The notes: generated by a model from the letters alone, not told the origin. A stretch of DNA of 64,000 nucleotides from Parabacteroides distasonis (GCF_004793765.1 NZ_SRYM01000012.1:32575-96574); one strand, 5' to 3'; shown: positions 8,881 through 18,542, counted from the first letter of the stretch. Made by a program: numbers and translations.

Positions 8881-9046
8881 GCAAATAGAAATAGAAATAC
8901 AATGGTATGGTAACACAATAGACATGCCAAAGGTTCAAACACTATCATTATATGAATTTGATTCCCACTTTTTTATCATAGGTCAAGAAAACATAGGAAT
9001 TCGCAAAAAACATGCTATAAAACATACTGTGTATAAAATAACGCCG

Positions 9047-9054
9047 TATATTTG
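9047..9054 (+). promoter_or_regulatory. -7 promoter box of the two-smORF transcript
   Basis: TATATTTG is an exact TAnnTTTG match 28 bases before the ATG at 9083. It implies a transcript starting near 9061. Confidence 0.5.
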
Positions 9055-9082
9055 TGCCGTAAAACATAATTGTAAAGCAAAT

Positions 9083-9163
9083 ATGGTAAAAAGATTGTTT
9101 AAACGTTACATCGATTTGCTGGGGTTTCAACCTTGGACAATTTGGGTTTACCGCATGTGGTAA
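9083..9163 (+). CDS. Very small ORF, 26-residue cationic, aromatic peptide
   Basis: ATG to TAA encodes 26 residues beginning MVKRLFKRYIDLLGF. It has a basic N-terminal third and a tryptophan-rich hydrophobic end (three Trp in the last nine residues). The composition resembles a membrane-inserting peptide. An exact -7 box lies just upstream. A perfect hairpin (GGTTTACC at 9145-9152, complement at 9159-9166) contains the stop codon. I recognise no family. It could be a leader or small toxin-like peptide, or a chance ORF in an RNA gene. Confidence 0.4.
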   Translation: MVKRLFKRYIDLLGFQPWTIWVYRMW

Positions 9164-9185
9164 ACCTCACGATGAAAAAGAGAAT

Positions 9186-9256
9186 GATTTAGGTTAAGGT
9201 TATCTGAAGTTTGGGATTAGGTTAGTAATAGGTTAAAGGTTTAGGTTTTCAATTCA
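9186..9256 (+). repeat. Run of AGGTTA-like hexamers
   Basis: Between the two small ORFs, AGGTTA or a close variant occurs about six times in 70 bases (from TTTAGGTTAAGG to GGTTTAGGTTTTC). It is not a fixed-period array. It may be a binding region or part of a structured RNA. Confidence 0.5.
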
Positions 9257-9339
9257 TTCGTTACTCGGACTTCAAAAGTTATGTGAGATTTAAAATGTGC
9301 CGAAGGGTACAAATTTATTAATTAAAAAGAAAATGAGCT

Positions 9340-9435
9340 ATGAAAAGCTTTATTAGACATTTCTTGGATAGTTGCTTGAGATCACTCGCTGCTATCGGTC
9401 AGTCAGAATTAACAAAATGGGGGTACAATAAATAA
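9340..9435 (+). CDS. Very small ORF, 31-residue peptide
   Basis: ATG AAA to TAA encodes 31 residues beginning MKSFIRHFLDSCLRSLAAIG and ending in TKWGYNK. The N-terminal 20 residues could form an amphipathic helix. The 3' end overlaps the left arm of an inverted repeat (AAAATGGGG at 9414-9422, complement at 9442-9450), and a canonical terminator follows at 9490-9527. It has no recognised family. Its position between a promoter-led small ORF and a terminator supports expression, but nothing proves translation. Confidence 0.4.
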   Translation: MKSFIRHFLDSCLRSLAAIGQSELTKWGYNK

Positions 9436-9489
9436 GTAACACCCCATTTTACTGGGAAGGTGAACATTTGATTTTTTTCAAATTATACT

Positions 9490-9527
9490 GCGGTTGCTTG
9501 GTATCTTTGCCAGACAACCGCTTTTTT
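9490..9527 (+). terminator. Rho-independent terminator of the smORF transcript
   Basis: The stem GCGGTTG (9490-9496) with CAACCGC (9515-9521) is followed by TTTTTT. In the other direction it may also stop transcripts from the DUF454 gene. Confidence 0.8.
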
Positions 9528-9576
9528 GTATCCATACCTTCCAAGAATTTTCATTATACGAAAAACAAAAGTCTCC

Positions 9577-9951
9577 TCATCCTTTTTTAGTAGGATAAGA
9601 GAGGATATGCCATGAGACCCCGATACTGATAAGCCCTAACAAAACTTTCACCCACCAATAGCCAACTAGCAAAAGGGAAGTGATGACCGTAGATAGCCAC
9701 ATGATAGCGATCGTGATAATCTTAGAGCGCAAAGGAATAGCCTTATCTTCCATAAAGCCCTTAATATGCGACCCGAAATAACGATTACTCATCACCCGAT
9801 TATAAAGCTTCTCCGAGCTACGGACATAAAACCAACAAGTCAGTAACCAAAAAGGAGTGGTCGGGAGCAAAGGGACAAAGATGCCGATCGCTCCCAATAT
9901 GAGAAAAAACGTTCCTAACGTAATGTATATGATACGTCTCGTCCCGTTCAT
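9577..9951 (-). CDS. DUF454 (YbaN-like) inner-membrane protein
   Basis: 124 residues with the DUF454 signature FVPLLPTTPFWLLTCWFYVRSSEKLYNRVMSNRYFG (residues about 25 to 61) and three or four membrane segments. The function of the family is unknown. Its ATG shares one base with the fmt stop codon, so it is the last gene of the tsaC-to-fmt operon and probably translationally coupled. Confidence 0.9.
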   Translation of the reverse strand: MNGTRRIIYITLGTFFLILGAIGIFVPLLPTTPFWLLTCWFYVRSSEKLYNRVMSNRYFGSHIKGFMEDKAIPLRSKIITIAIMWLSTVITSLLLVGYWWVKVLLGLISIGVSWHILSYPTKKG

Positions 9952-10934
9952 CAGCCAACCGTATATTCTGCGATTTGCTTGAAACCATTCAGGAAGTCCG
10001 TTATATTCATCCGTTTCTTTCCGGCAAGTTGTAAGGAACGCAGGCGAAGGAAACCGTCCTTCACGGCCACGTCGATATACGATTTATGATCTGTATGGAT
10101 AGAGCCGATCGGGGAGTTATGCTCCACCTGACGTTTCTCTGCCTGATAAATCTTTAAAGCCAAACGCTTACCATCCATCGAGACCAATTCTGTCCAAGCG
10201 GCAGGATAAGGAGAAAGCCCACGGATAAAATCATAGATCTTCTTCAACGGCTGGTTCCAGTCGATATGGCAGGTATCCTTGAATATCTTCGGGGCCGGAC
10301 GCAACTCGGAAGCATCCTTATAGAATTCCTCTTGAGGGATAGCGTCTGTTTTTCCATCCAACAGTAAGTCCACGGTCTTGGTAACCAACCCCGCTCCCAT
10401 CGCCATCAAGGCATCGTGAACGGTTCCTACATCGTCGGTATCGGCGATCGGCAGATGTTTCTGACAGATGATCTTACCCGTATCGATCTCATGCGTAAGG
10501 AAGAAGGTAGTCACGCCGGTTTCCGTATCACCATTAATAACCGCCCAATTGATCGGAGCGGCACCCCGGTATTGCGGAAGCAAGGAGGCATGCAGGTTAA
10601 ACGTTCCCAGACGGGGCATATTCCAAACCACCTCCGGCAGCATACGAAACGCCACCACGATCTGCAAATCCGCCCGCAAGGCACGCAGTTCCTCTAAAAA
10701 CGACTCGTCCTTCAACTTCTCGGGCTGCAAAACCGGAAGACCTACCGATACGGCATATTGCTTCACGGCACTCGGCTGTAGCACACTACCGTGACGGCCC
10801 ATCGGCTTATCAGGCATCGTAATGACACCTACCACATTATACCCACCTTCCACTAAGGCACGCAGGCTCTCCACGGCGAAATCGGGAGTACCCATATATA
10901 CGATTCGTAAATCCTCTTTCTTCATATATAACAA
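9951..10934 (-). CDS. fmt: Methionyl-tRNA formyltransferase
   Basis: Formylates initiator Met-tRNA using 10-formyl-tetrahydrofolate, 327 residues. The N-terminal formyltransferase fold shows IVYMGTPDFAVESL near residue 11, the NLHASLLPQYRGAAPI loop (catalytic Asn113 and His115), and the catalytic Asp151 in THEIDTGKI. The C-terminal tRNA-binding domain begins near 210. An internal ATG nine bases further in (MKKEDL) is the likelier start by family comparison. It lies 21 bases after the ClC gene in the same operon. Confidence 0.97.
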   Translation of the reverse strand: MLYMKKEDLRIVYMGTPDFAVESLRALVEGGYNVVGVITMPDKPMGRHGSVLQPSAVKQYAVSVGLPVLQPEKLKDESFLEELRALRADLQIVVAFRMLPEVVWNMPRLGTFNLHASLLPQYRGAAPINWAVINGDTETGVTTFFLTHEIDTGKIICQKHLPIADTDDVGTVHDALMAMGAGLVTKTVDLLLDGKTDAIPQEEFYKDASELRPAPKIFKDTCHIDWNQPLKKIYDFIRGLSPYPAAWTELVSMDGKRLALKIYQAEKRQVEHNSPIGSIHTDHKSYIDVAVKDGFLRLRSLQLAGKKRMNITDFLNGFKQIAEYTVG

Positions 10935-10955
10935 ATTGGATTTGTTTGTAACAAG

Positions 10956-12740
10956 TTAGTCCCCGGAAAAGTTATCGACCAAGACTTCCCGATAGGAATT
11001 AAATATCTTCGATTTCGACATAAAGCCGATATAATGACCATTCTCATCGACCACCGGAAGATTCCACGCTTTGGTATCGTCAAACGTCTGCATGATCTGG
11101 TCCATCGGCGTGTTGATTACGATCTTGGCCGGGGCGGAAACCATGAACTTCGATACATGGAAACGGTTATACAACTCCGGGCGGAACATGATATTCCGGA
11201 TATTATCCAGCAAAACGATACCCAATAAGATACCTCGATCATCCACGACCGGGAACATATTTCGTCCGCATTTTGAAATCACTTTAACCATATCCCCCAA
11301 CGTCATCTCAGGAAAGACCGTTTGGAAGTCCTTCTCGATCACACTATCCGCTCGTAACAAGGTAAGCACCGCCCTATCTTTATGGTGCGTCAGCAACTCG
11401 CCTTTCTGTGCTAAGCGCATGGAGTAGATGCTATGAGGCTCAAACATAAGGATCGTGATATAGGAACTGATCGAGACGATCATCAAGGGGAGGAACAAAT
11501 CATACCCACCCGTCAGCTCGGCAATCAAGAAAACACCAGTCAAAGGAGCGTGCATCACCCCGGACATAATACCTGCCATACCCAACAAAGCGAAATTCTT
11601 CTCTGAGATATACATCGTGAACGGGAAATAATTAGACGTATGCGCAAAGATAAAACCGGCGATACAGCCCAGATACAAACTAGGAGCGAAAATACCACCG
11701 CACCCCCCTCCGGCATTCGTGGCACTGGAAGCGAATACCTTCGTAAGCAAGATCAAGGTCAAGAAGATCAAGACCCCGAAATACGTATCGTTCAGATCGT
11801 AAAACAAACTCTTGTCCATGATATGCGAGAACTGCCCGTTCAGCAACGAGCCAATCGTATCATAGCCCTCCCCATATAGCGGGGGAAACAAGAATATCAA
11901 GATACTCAGCATCACGCCACCCAACATGAACTTCTTCCAATACGTACCCAACTTCCGGTACACTCCTTCCACCTTGTTCATCACACGGGTAAAATAAAGG
12001 GATACCAGTCCGCAAAAAACACCCAGCAAGAGCACGTAAGGAATACGCTCGATCTCGAACGCTTCGGTCTGAGAGAACTTAAACATAGCCTCGATCCCGG
12101 TAAAGATATAAGACATCGTAGCCGCCGTCACCGACGAGATCAGCAAAGGAAGCACGGAAGTCATCGTAAGATCCAGCATCAATACCTCGATCACGAACAC
12201 CAATCCAGCGATAGGCGCCTTGAAAATACCGGCAATCGCTCCGGCGGCACCACATCCCACGAGCAACATCAACGTCTTCTGCTCCATCCTGAACACCCGT
12301 CCCAGATTAGAACCGATAGCCGCCCCTGTCAATACGATAGGAGCCTCCGCCCCGACTGATCCACCAAAGCCGATCGTCACGGAACTGGCTACGATAGACG
12401 TCCATGTATTATGCGGCTTGATACGGCTCTTTCGTTGAGAGATAGCATACAATATCTTCGTCACACCGTGGCTGATATCATCCCGCACAATGTATTTCAC
12501 GAATAATCCGGCCAACAAGATACCGATCACCGGATAAAGCAAATAGAGGTAATTCACGCCATCAGCATTGAAATTGCCCGTCAATAAATGCTGTATGAAA
12601 TGGATCAATTGTTTCAGTATTATGGCGGCGGCGGCTGTACAAAGTCCCACGATAAAACTGATAATAAGAATGAAATGCTTCTCCTTGATACGCTTTTCCC
12701 TCCACAACAAGAATTTATAGAATAAACCTTCGTTTGCCAT
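10956..12740 (-). CDS. ClC-family chloride channel or antiporter with two CBS domains
   Basis: 594 residues. The membrane part (about 20 to 440) carries the ClC selectivity motifs: GGSVGAEAPIV at 126-136, where Glu132 is in the gating-glutamate position, and NAGGGCGGIFAPSLYLG near 345, the GxFxP motif. The region from about 460 to the end is a pair of CBS domains (VVDDRGILLGIVLLDNI, PVVDENGHYIGFMSKSKIF), which bind nucleotides in relatives. Whether it is a channel or a proton-coupled exchanger cannot be told from motifs alone. The start is one base after the sugar transferase stop. Confidence 0.93.
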   Translation of the reverse strand: MANEGLFYKFLLWREKRIKEKHFILIISFIVGLCTAAAAIILKQLIHFIQHLLTGNFNADGVNYLYLLYPVIGILLAGLFVKYIVRDDISHGVTKILYAISQRKSRIKPHNTWTSIVASSVTIGFGGSVGAEAPIVLTGAAIGSNLGRVFRMEQKTLMLLVGCGAAGAIAGIFKAPIAGLVFVIEVLMLDLTMTSVLPLLISSVTAATMSYIFTGIEAMFKFSQTEAFEIERIPYVLLLGVFCGLVSLYFTRVMNKVEGVYRKLGTYWKKFMLGGVMLSILIFLFPPLYGEGYDTIGSLLNGQFSHIMDKSLFYDLNDTYFGVLIFLTLILLTKVFASSATNAGGGCGGIFAPSLYLGCIAGFIFAHTSNYFPFTMYISEKNFALLGMAGIMSGVMHAPLTGVFLIAELTGGYDLFLPLMIVSISSYITILMFEPHSIYSMRLAQKGELLTHHKDRAVLTLLRADSVIEKDFQTVFPEMTLGDMVKVISKCGRNMFPVVDDRGILLGIVLLDNIRNIMFRPELYNRFHVSKFMVSAPAKIVINTPMDQIMQTFDDTKAWNLPVVDENGHYIGFMSKSKIFNSYREVLVDNFSGD

Positions 12741-12741
12741 T

Positions 12742-14100
12742 TTAAATACCTTTACCTGTAAAAACTGTTTTAACTGTATAAATGAGAATCGTTATGTCCA
12801 GAATCAAGGACATATTCTCATAGTATAATATATCATATTCCAAGCGCTCGATCATCTCATCCACGCTACCGGCATATCCATATTTCACCATTCCCAAAGA
12901 GGTGATTCCCGGACGGACGTTATGCAGTAAATAATAGAAGGGAGCTTTCCTCACGATCCGCTCGATGAAATATTTACGTTCCGGACGGGGACCGACTAGC
13001 GACATATCCCCTTTCAGCACGTTCCAGAACTGCGGTAACTCGTCCAAGCGATATTTCCGCATCACCCGTCCGAAGGGAGTGATACGACAATCGTCCTCGG
13101 AAGAGAGCAACGGACCTTCCTCCTCGGCGTTCGTATACATCGTGCGGAACTTATAGATCATGAAAGGTTCGCCCATGTATCCGATCCGTTCCTGACTGAA
13201 AAACACAGGACCAGGGGAATCCCTCTTCACCCGCCAAGCGATATACAGGAACAAAGGAGATAAGAGCACCAAGAAAAACAGAGACAACATCTTATCCATA
13301 AAGAGCTTTACATTCTGCTCGATGGGCAAGAAGTTATTATCCGTCACGTCCACCAGTGGAACGCCTTTTATCGCCTTGATCTTCACTTGCGATAATGAAC
13401 TGGACTTATCCGCTAATATCTTGATCGGCCGTTTATAGCAATATAACGAATACAGGATATCCATCAAACGACTATTATCCACCGTCTCCAAGGCGACAAC
13501 CAGCTCATCTACCTTTTTCTCCTCTACGATCGCTGGCAAGGATTCCAAGTTGGATTCAGAGACAAAGCCGACGATATTATAACCCAACCCATACAGGTCG
13601 TCGGCAATACAGGCCGCCTTCTTCCCCGCCCCGATCATCAATACGTTCAACGCCCATTCCCTACATTTTATCTTCCGCAACCCGGCCTGCGTAATCAATA
13701 ACCGGAGAACATACGTCAAGGCAAACTGCAATCCCCATAAGGAGAAAAACATATCATAATACACATGATAGGAACGGGGCAAGTCGTTCAGCACTAAGGC
13801 AAAAAACAAGATCACGACACCAATCGACACGCTCCCAAGAGTAGAGAATAACTCGGTAAGCCTCGACTTACCGAAGGGCTTATTATAATAACCGGAAAAC
13901 CAATATAATACGAACCAGAAAAGCGGGATCAACAACTGCCCCTTCAACGAGGGGATATGCAGCAAAAAAGCCCCGACGGTATCAAACCCTTCATACACCG
14001 CCACCTCCTCATAGCGTATTAGGTTAAATAATAACCAGACTGCCGACGACGCAATAAAATCCGAGACAATATATTTTCCGGCTTGTACGCTTTTCTTCAT
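12742..14100 (-). CDS. Polyprenyl-phosphate sugar-1-phosphate transferase (WbaP/WcaJ type)
   Basis: 452-residue initiating enzyme of surface-polysaccharide synthesis, which moves a sugar-1-phosphate onto undecaprenyl phosphate at the inner membrane. Four or five N-terminal membrane segments cover about 10 to 150. A Rossmann-like CoA-binding/FlaA1-type middle domain (NVLMIGAGKKAACIADDL) follows. The C-terminal catalytic domain holds a re-entrant segment near 275, then SPGPVFFSQERIGYMG, YKFRTM, and RKYRLDELPQFWNVLKGDMSLVGPRPE. It is an isolated initiating transferase, not in a capsule locus. It lies two bases downstream of tsaC in the operon. Confidence 0.93.
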   Translation of the reverse strand: MKKSVQAGKYIVSDFIASSAVWLLFNLIRYEEVAVYEGFDTVGAFLLHIPSLKGQLLIPLFWFVLYWFSGYYNKPFGKSRLTELFSTLGSVSIGVVILFFALVLNDLPRSYHVYYDMFFSLWGLQFALTYVLRLLITQAGLRKIKCREWALNVLMIGAGKKAACIADDLYGLGYNIVGFVSESNLESLPAIVEEKKVDELVVALETVDNSRLMDILYSLYCYKRPIKILADKSSSLSQVKIKAIKGVPLVDVTDNNFLPIEQNVKLFMDKMLSLFFLVLLSPLFLYIAWRVKRDSPGPVFFSQERIGYMGEPFMIYKFRTMYTNAEEEGPLLSSEDDCRITPFGRVMRKYRLDELPQFWNVLKGDMSLVGPRPERKYFIERIVRKAPFYYLLHNVRPGITSLGMVKYGYAGSVDEMIERLEYDILYYENMSLILDITILIYTVKTVFTGKGI

Positions 14101-14102
14101 CC

Positions 14103-14663
14103 TTATCTAATTACCTGCACAAGTCCACCGGCTCCTAGCTTGATAATACCGGACGGAGCGACCTTGCTCATATCATCCTGACGATAACTCACAATATAAT
14201 CCACACCCTCCTTGATCACCTCCGATACCTCGCTGAAATTAGCGGGTGCAGGCTCGCCACTAACATTGGCGGAAGTAGAGACCAAAGGTTTACGGAAGCG
14301 CTCGCACAATTTCTTGGAGAACTCCTCGTTCGTGATGCGGATACCTACGCTACCATCGGCACCCAATAGATTTGTCGCCAAATTCTTGGCACTTGAGTAA
14401 ATGATGGTCAACGGCTTATCAGACACGCTAATCAAGTCCCAAGCAATATCGGGAACATCCGACACGTACCTATCCAATTTAGCCTCGTTGTCCATTAAGA
14501 CCAGCATAGCCTTATTGTCTGCCCTTCGCTTTAGCTCGTACACTCTTTGTACGGCTTTTTCATTGGTAGCGTCGCAACCAATTCCCCAGATAGTGTCTGT
14601 AGGATAAAGTATTATGCCGCCTGCAGCCATTACTTCGCAAGCTTTTTTAATATCTTCCGTCAT
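14103..14663 (-). CDS. tsaC: L-threonylcarbamoyladenylate synthase (Sua5/YciO/YrdC family)
   Basis: First step of t6A37 tRNA modification: threonine, bicarbonate and ATP give threonylcarbamoyl-AMP. At 186 residues it is a single YrdC domain with ILYPTDTIWGIGCDATN (18-34), ELKRRADNKAMLVL, and the STSANVSGEPAP motif near 132. There is no Sua5 C-terminal domain. It is the first gene of a five-gene leftward operon with gaps of 0 to 21 bases. Confidence 0.93.
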   Translation of the reverse strand: MTEDIKKACEVMAAGGIILYPTDTIWGIGCDATNEKAVQRVYELKRRADNKAMLVLMDNEAKLDRYVSDVPDIAWDLISVSDKPLTIIYSSAKNLATNLLGADGSVGIRITNEEFSKKLCERFRKPLVSTSANVSGEPAPANFSEVSEVIKEGVDYIVSYRQDDMSKVAPSGIIKLGAGGLVQVIR

Positions 14664-14683
14664 TGTTTTTTATAATATTTAGG

Positions 14684-14691
14684 CAAATGTA
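14684..14691 (-). promoter_or_regulatory. -7 promoter box for the tsaC operon
   Basis: Minus-strand TACATTTG, exact consensus match, 21 bases before the tsaC ATG. Confidence 0.6.
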
Positions 14692-14887
14692 CGAATCATT
14701 CTCCTACTTCAAAAAAATAATAACAAAAAAACTATTTTCTTTAAGCCATACCGGATATACCATATTTAATTTCTAACTTTACGGGATGAAATATATTGCG
14801 GAAATCTCGCCTTTGTCATACGGTAGATTAAGGATGACAAGGTATCCGTAGTATCAGGCAAGCAAAAAAGAAAAAAAACAATATATA

Positions 14888-16612
14888 ATGATTAACAAAT
14901 GGAACTTTCAAACCCCATCAGAAGAAGAGTTACATAAGAGAGACCAACTGGTGGCAGAATTGGGATTCAGCCCGGAAATCTGTCTCTTACTCGTTCAACG
15001 AGGTATCACTTCGATCGAAGAGGCGAAGAAATTCTTTAAACCCAGCTTGAACGATTTACACGATCCATTCCTTTTGCCGGATATGGATAAGGCGGTGAGA
15101 CGCTTGAACAAAGCTTTGGGGAATAAAGAAAAGATTTTGATCTACGGCGATTACGATGTGGATGGAACGACGGCGGTATCGCTCGTCTTCAAGTATTTAA
15201 GACCTTACTCGTCTACCTTGGATTTCTATATCCCGGACCGGTACGACGAGGGGTACGGTATCTCTTACAAGGGCATCGATTATGCCGCCGAGAACGGCGT
15301 ATCGTTGGTTATCTCGCTGGATTGCGGTATCAAGGCGATCGAGAAGATCGAATACGCCAAGGAGAAAGGTATCGACTTTATTATCTGCGACCACCATATG
15401 CCGGACGCCACTTTGCCGGACGCTGTCGCCGTGTTGGATGCCAAACGCTCGGATTCTATCTATCCGTATGAGCATTTATCGGGTTGCGGAGTGGGATTCA
15501 AGTTCATGCAGGCATTCGCCAAGAGTAATAATTTCCCGTTCTCGGATCTGGAGAAGTTGCTGGAGCTGACGGCGGTCAGTATCGCCTCGGATATCGTTCC
15601 GATTACGGGAGAGAACCGCATCCTCGCCTATTACGGGCTGAAGCAATTGAACAGCAACCCCAGCCTCGGATTGAAAGGGATTATCGATATCTGCGGATTG
15701 ACCGGAAAAGAGATTACGATCAGTGATATCGTCTTCAAGATCGGTCCCCGTATCAATGCCTCCGGCCGTATGATGAACGGGAAGGAGGCGGTGGAACTGC
15801 TACTGTCTAAGGATAGCACCAGCGCCCGGGAGAAGAGCGAGAGCATCAACCAATACAATGAGGAACGTCGGGAATTGGACAAGAAAATCACCGACGAGGC
15901 AAACGCTGTCATCGACGAAGTGGAGAACATGGATGACCGGAAGGCGATCGTAGTGTATAACCCGGGATGGCACAAAGGCGTGATCGGTATTGTAGCGTCC
16001 CGATTGACCGAGAAGTATTACCGTCCGGCGGTCGTTCTTACCAAATCGTCCGAGTTGATCACCGGATCGGCACGTTCCGTAACGGGTTTCGATATTTACA
16101 AGGCGATAGAGAGTTGCCGGGATTTATTGGAGAATTTCGGAGGGCATACCTACGCCGCCGGACTTTCCCTTCGGGAAGAAAACCTAGAGGCATTCACCGA
16201 GCGTTTCTTGAAAATCGCCTCCGAGGAGATCATACCGGAACAGATGATCCCACAGATCGATATCGACGCTATCTTGGATTTGAAAGAGATCAACCAGAAG
16301 TTCGTGAACGATTTGAAGAAGATGAGTCCCTTCGGACCGGATAACCAGAAACCCGTATTCTGCTCGCTTGGCGTAAAGGACTACGGCACCAGCAAGCTCG
16401 TGGGTAAGGAACTGGAGCATCTCAAGCTGGAATTGATTGACGGAAACTCAAGTACCCCTATGCACGCCATCGCTTTCGGCATGCACAGGCACAATGACCA
16501 TATCAAGAGTATGAAGCCTTTCAACATCTGCTACACGGTGGAGGAGAATACCTACAACGGAAACACATCTATCCAGCTGATGATCAAAGACATCAAACCC
16601 GACGACACATGA
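14888..16612 (+). CDS. recJ: Single-stranded-DNA-specific exonuclease RecJ
   Basis: 5'-3' single-strand exonuclease of recombination and mismatch repair, 574 residues. The DHH-family metal motifs are DYDVD at 88-92 in YGDYDVDGTTA, SLDCG near 145, and DHH at 168-170 in CDHHMPD. The DHHA1 region contains GGHTYAAGLSL near 420, and an OB-type domain follows to the end. The length is normal. A near-consensus box, TAACTTTA, lies at 14774-14781, leaving a leader of about 100 bases. Its stop is nine bases before the recQ start, so the two form a repair operon. Confidence 0.96.
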   Translation: MINKWNFQTPSEEELHKRDQLVAELGFSPEICLLLVQRGITSIEEAKKFFKPSLNDLHDPFLLPDMDKAVRRLNKALGNKEKILIYGDYDVDGTTAVSLVFKYLRPYSSTLDFYIPDRYDEGYGISYKGIDYAAENGVSLVISLDCGIKAIEKIEYAKEKGIDFIICDHHMPDATLPDAVAVLDAKRSDSIYPYEHLSGCGVGFKFMQAFAKSNNFPFSDLEKLLELTAVSIASDIVPITGENRILAYYGLKQLNSNPSLGLKGIIDICGLTGKEITISDIVFKIGPRINASGRMMNGKEAVELLLSKDSTSAREKSESINQYNEERRELDKKITDEANAVIDEVENMDDRKAIVVYNPGWHKGVIGIVASRLTEKYYRPAVVLTKSSELITGSARSVTGFDIYKAIESCRDLLENFGGHTYAAGLSLREENLEAFTERFLKIASEEIIPEQMIPQIDIDAILDLKEINQKFVNDLKKMSPFGPDNQKPVFCSLGVKDYGTSKLVGKELEHLKLELIDGNSSTPMHAIAFGMHRHNDHIKSMKPFNICYTVEENTYNGNTSIQLMIKDIKPDDT

Positions 16613-16621
16613 GGAGGACAG

Positions 16622-18538
16622 GTGGACGTCTACCATAAGATATTAGAGAAGTATTGGGGATACCCTGCTTTTCGCCCCTTACAGGAGGATATTATTCATT
16701 CCGTCTGTGCCGGAAAAGATACGCTCGGGCTGATGCCTACGGGTGGTGGTAAATCCATAACCTTCCAGGTGCCGGCCTTGGCTATGGAGGGGATTTGTAT
16801 TGTTGTCACTCCCTTGATTGCCTTGATGAAAGACCAAGTGGAGAACTTACGCCGGGTCGGTATTAAGGCTACAGCCGTTTATTCGGGCATGAGCCGGCAA
16901 GAGATTATCACGCAACTGGAGAATTGCATCTTCGGGGGGTATAAGTTCTTATATGTCTCCCCGGAGCGGCTTAGTACGGATATTTTCCGGATCAAGATGG
17001 GGTCCATGCAGGTTTGTCTGCTAGTGATCGACGAGAGTCACTGTATCTCGCAATGGGGATACGATTTCCGTCCTTCTTACCTCAATATCGCTGAGATCCG
17101 GGACTTATTGCCGGATGTCCCTGTATTGGCCTTAACCGCCACGGCTACCCCGGAAGTGGTAAATGACATACAAGAGCGCCTGCGGTTCAAGGAGAAGAAC
17201 GTATTCCAAAAGAGCTTCGCTCGCAAGAATCTGGCTTATATTGTCCGAAAGACGGAAGATAAGTTAAATACACTCGTTTATATATTAGGAAAAGTTCCGG
17301 GTACGGCCATCGTATATGTCCGCAACCGGAAACGCACCAAAGAGATCGCCGTCATGCTACAACAGGCGGGTATCTCCGCTGATTTCTTCCATGCCGGGTT
17401 AAACCGTGACGAGAAAGAGTTACGTCAGGCCCGCTGGAAAAACAACGAGTGCCGGGTAATCGTATCGACCAACGCTTTTGGTATGGGCATCGATAAGCCG
17501 GACGTGCGATTGGTCGTGCATATGGATATGCCGGGATCGTTGGAAGAATATTATCAAGAGGCCGGACGCGGGGGGCGTGATGAGAAAAAAGCGTTCGCCG
17601 TGGCTCTTTGTTCCTCCACGGATAGTGCCAAGCTAAAGAAACGGCTGGCGGATGAGTTCCCGGACAAGGAGTTTATCTACCGGGTCTACGAGGCATTGGG
17701 TAATTATTACCAGATTGCCGTGGGGTACGGGCTAGATACGGTACACGATTTCTCGTTAACGGATTTCTGTTCCGCTTATAAGTTCTCTTTATTGCAAGCG
17801 CATCATGCCTTGAAGATCCTTGGGCTATCTGGTTATATCGAGTATACGGAGGAGATGGACAGCGCCTCCCGTCTGATGTTCACGGCTACCCGTGACGAGC
17901 TTTACAGGTACTTAAATGAGAACAAGCGTACGGATGAGGTGATCCAGACGATCTTGCGCTCTTACACCGGGCTGTTCGCAGATTATGTTTATATCGATGA
18001 GAGCGTAATCGCTACCCGTGCGAGAGTGACGCCTCACGAGGTGTATGAGATTTTGGTAGGTTTATCCAGATACCGGATCGTAAACTACATCCCGCATAAG
18101 AAAACGCCGTTGATTATCTATACCCAGACCCGGGAGGAACAGCGGTACCTATCCATACCCCGCTCGGCGTATGAGGAACGCAAGGTACGCTTCGGAAAAC
18201 GGATCAAGAAGGTGCTGGAATATATTAACGAGGAACGGGTATGCCGTAGCCGCATGCTCCTATCCTATTTCGGCGAGGAAGATTCCGCCCCTTGTGGCTG
18301 TTGCGACGTATGCCTATCGAAGCATGAATCACAACTTATGAATTGGGAATTCAACGCTATCCGGGAAAGTCTCGTAAAGGTATTGGCCGGGGAATCCCCT
18401 ATCCCCGTGAAAGAACTTATTGAGAAATTACCTTTCCCTCAAGAGAAAAGCCTCACGGCCATCCGCTTTCTGGCGGATCAAGATCTCCGATTCACATTAA
18501 GCGACGGCTATCTATCGCACGAGGATTCAGCAAAATAG
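16622..18538 (+). CDS. recQ: ATP-dependent DNA helicase RecQ
   Basis: 638-residue superfamily 2 helicase. Walker A is MPTGGGKS at 38-45, the DEAH-type box is DESH at 137-140, and motif VI lies in YQEAGRGGRD. Zinc ligands (C in VCRSRM, then CGCCDVC) lie near 540 to 565. The C-terminal part is short and I see no clear HRDC domain. The start is GTG at 16622-16624: an in-frame stop lies 12 bases upstream and there is no ATG before the nucleotide-binding motif. It is cotranscribed with recJ and followed by repeat array B. Confidence 0.95.
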   Translation: MDVYHKILEKYWGYPAFRPLQEDIIHSVCAGKDTLGLMPTGGGKSITFQVPALAMEGICIVVTPLIALMKDQVENLRRVGIKATAVYSGMSRQEIITQLENCIFGGYKFLYVSPERLSTDIFRIKMGSMQVCLLVIDESHCISQWGYDFRPSYLNIAEIRDLLPDVPVLALTATATPEVVNDIQERLRFKEKNVFQKSFARKNLAYIVRKTEDKLNTLVYILGKVPGTAIVYVRNRKRTKEIAVMLQQAGISADFFHAGLNRDEKELRQARWKNNECRVIVSTNAFGMGIDKPDVRLVVHMDMPGSLEEYYQEAGRGGRDEKKAFAVALCSSTDSAKLKKRLADEFPDKEFIYRVYEALGNYYQIAVGYGLDTVHDFSLTDFCSAYKFSLLQAHHALKILGLSGYIEYTEEMDSASRLMFTATRDELYRYLNENKRTDEVIQTILRSYTGLFADYVYIDESVIATRARVTPHEVYEILVGLSRYRIVNYIPHKKTPLIIYTQTREEQRYLSIPRSAYEERKVRFGKRIKKVLEYINEERVCRSRMLLSYFGEEDSAPCGCCDVCLSKHESQLMNWEFNAIRESLVKVLAGESPIPVKELIEKLPFPQEKSLTAIRFLADQDLRFTLSDGYLSHEDSAK

Positions 18539-18542
18539 CACG

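Noticed and set aside
9502..9509. TATCTTTG, an exact -7 box, on the plus strand inside the terminator at 9490-9527
   Set aside because: It forms the loop of a terminator hairpin and has no gene or -33 element in register. Taken as coincidence.
14786..14851. A 21-codon ORF in the recJ leader
   Set aside because: It follows a promoter-like box directly, but nothing in its composition or spacing suggests a regulatory leader peptide, and no homology is visible.
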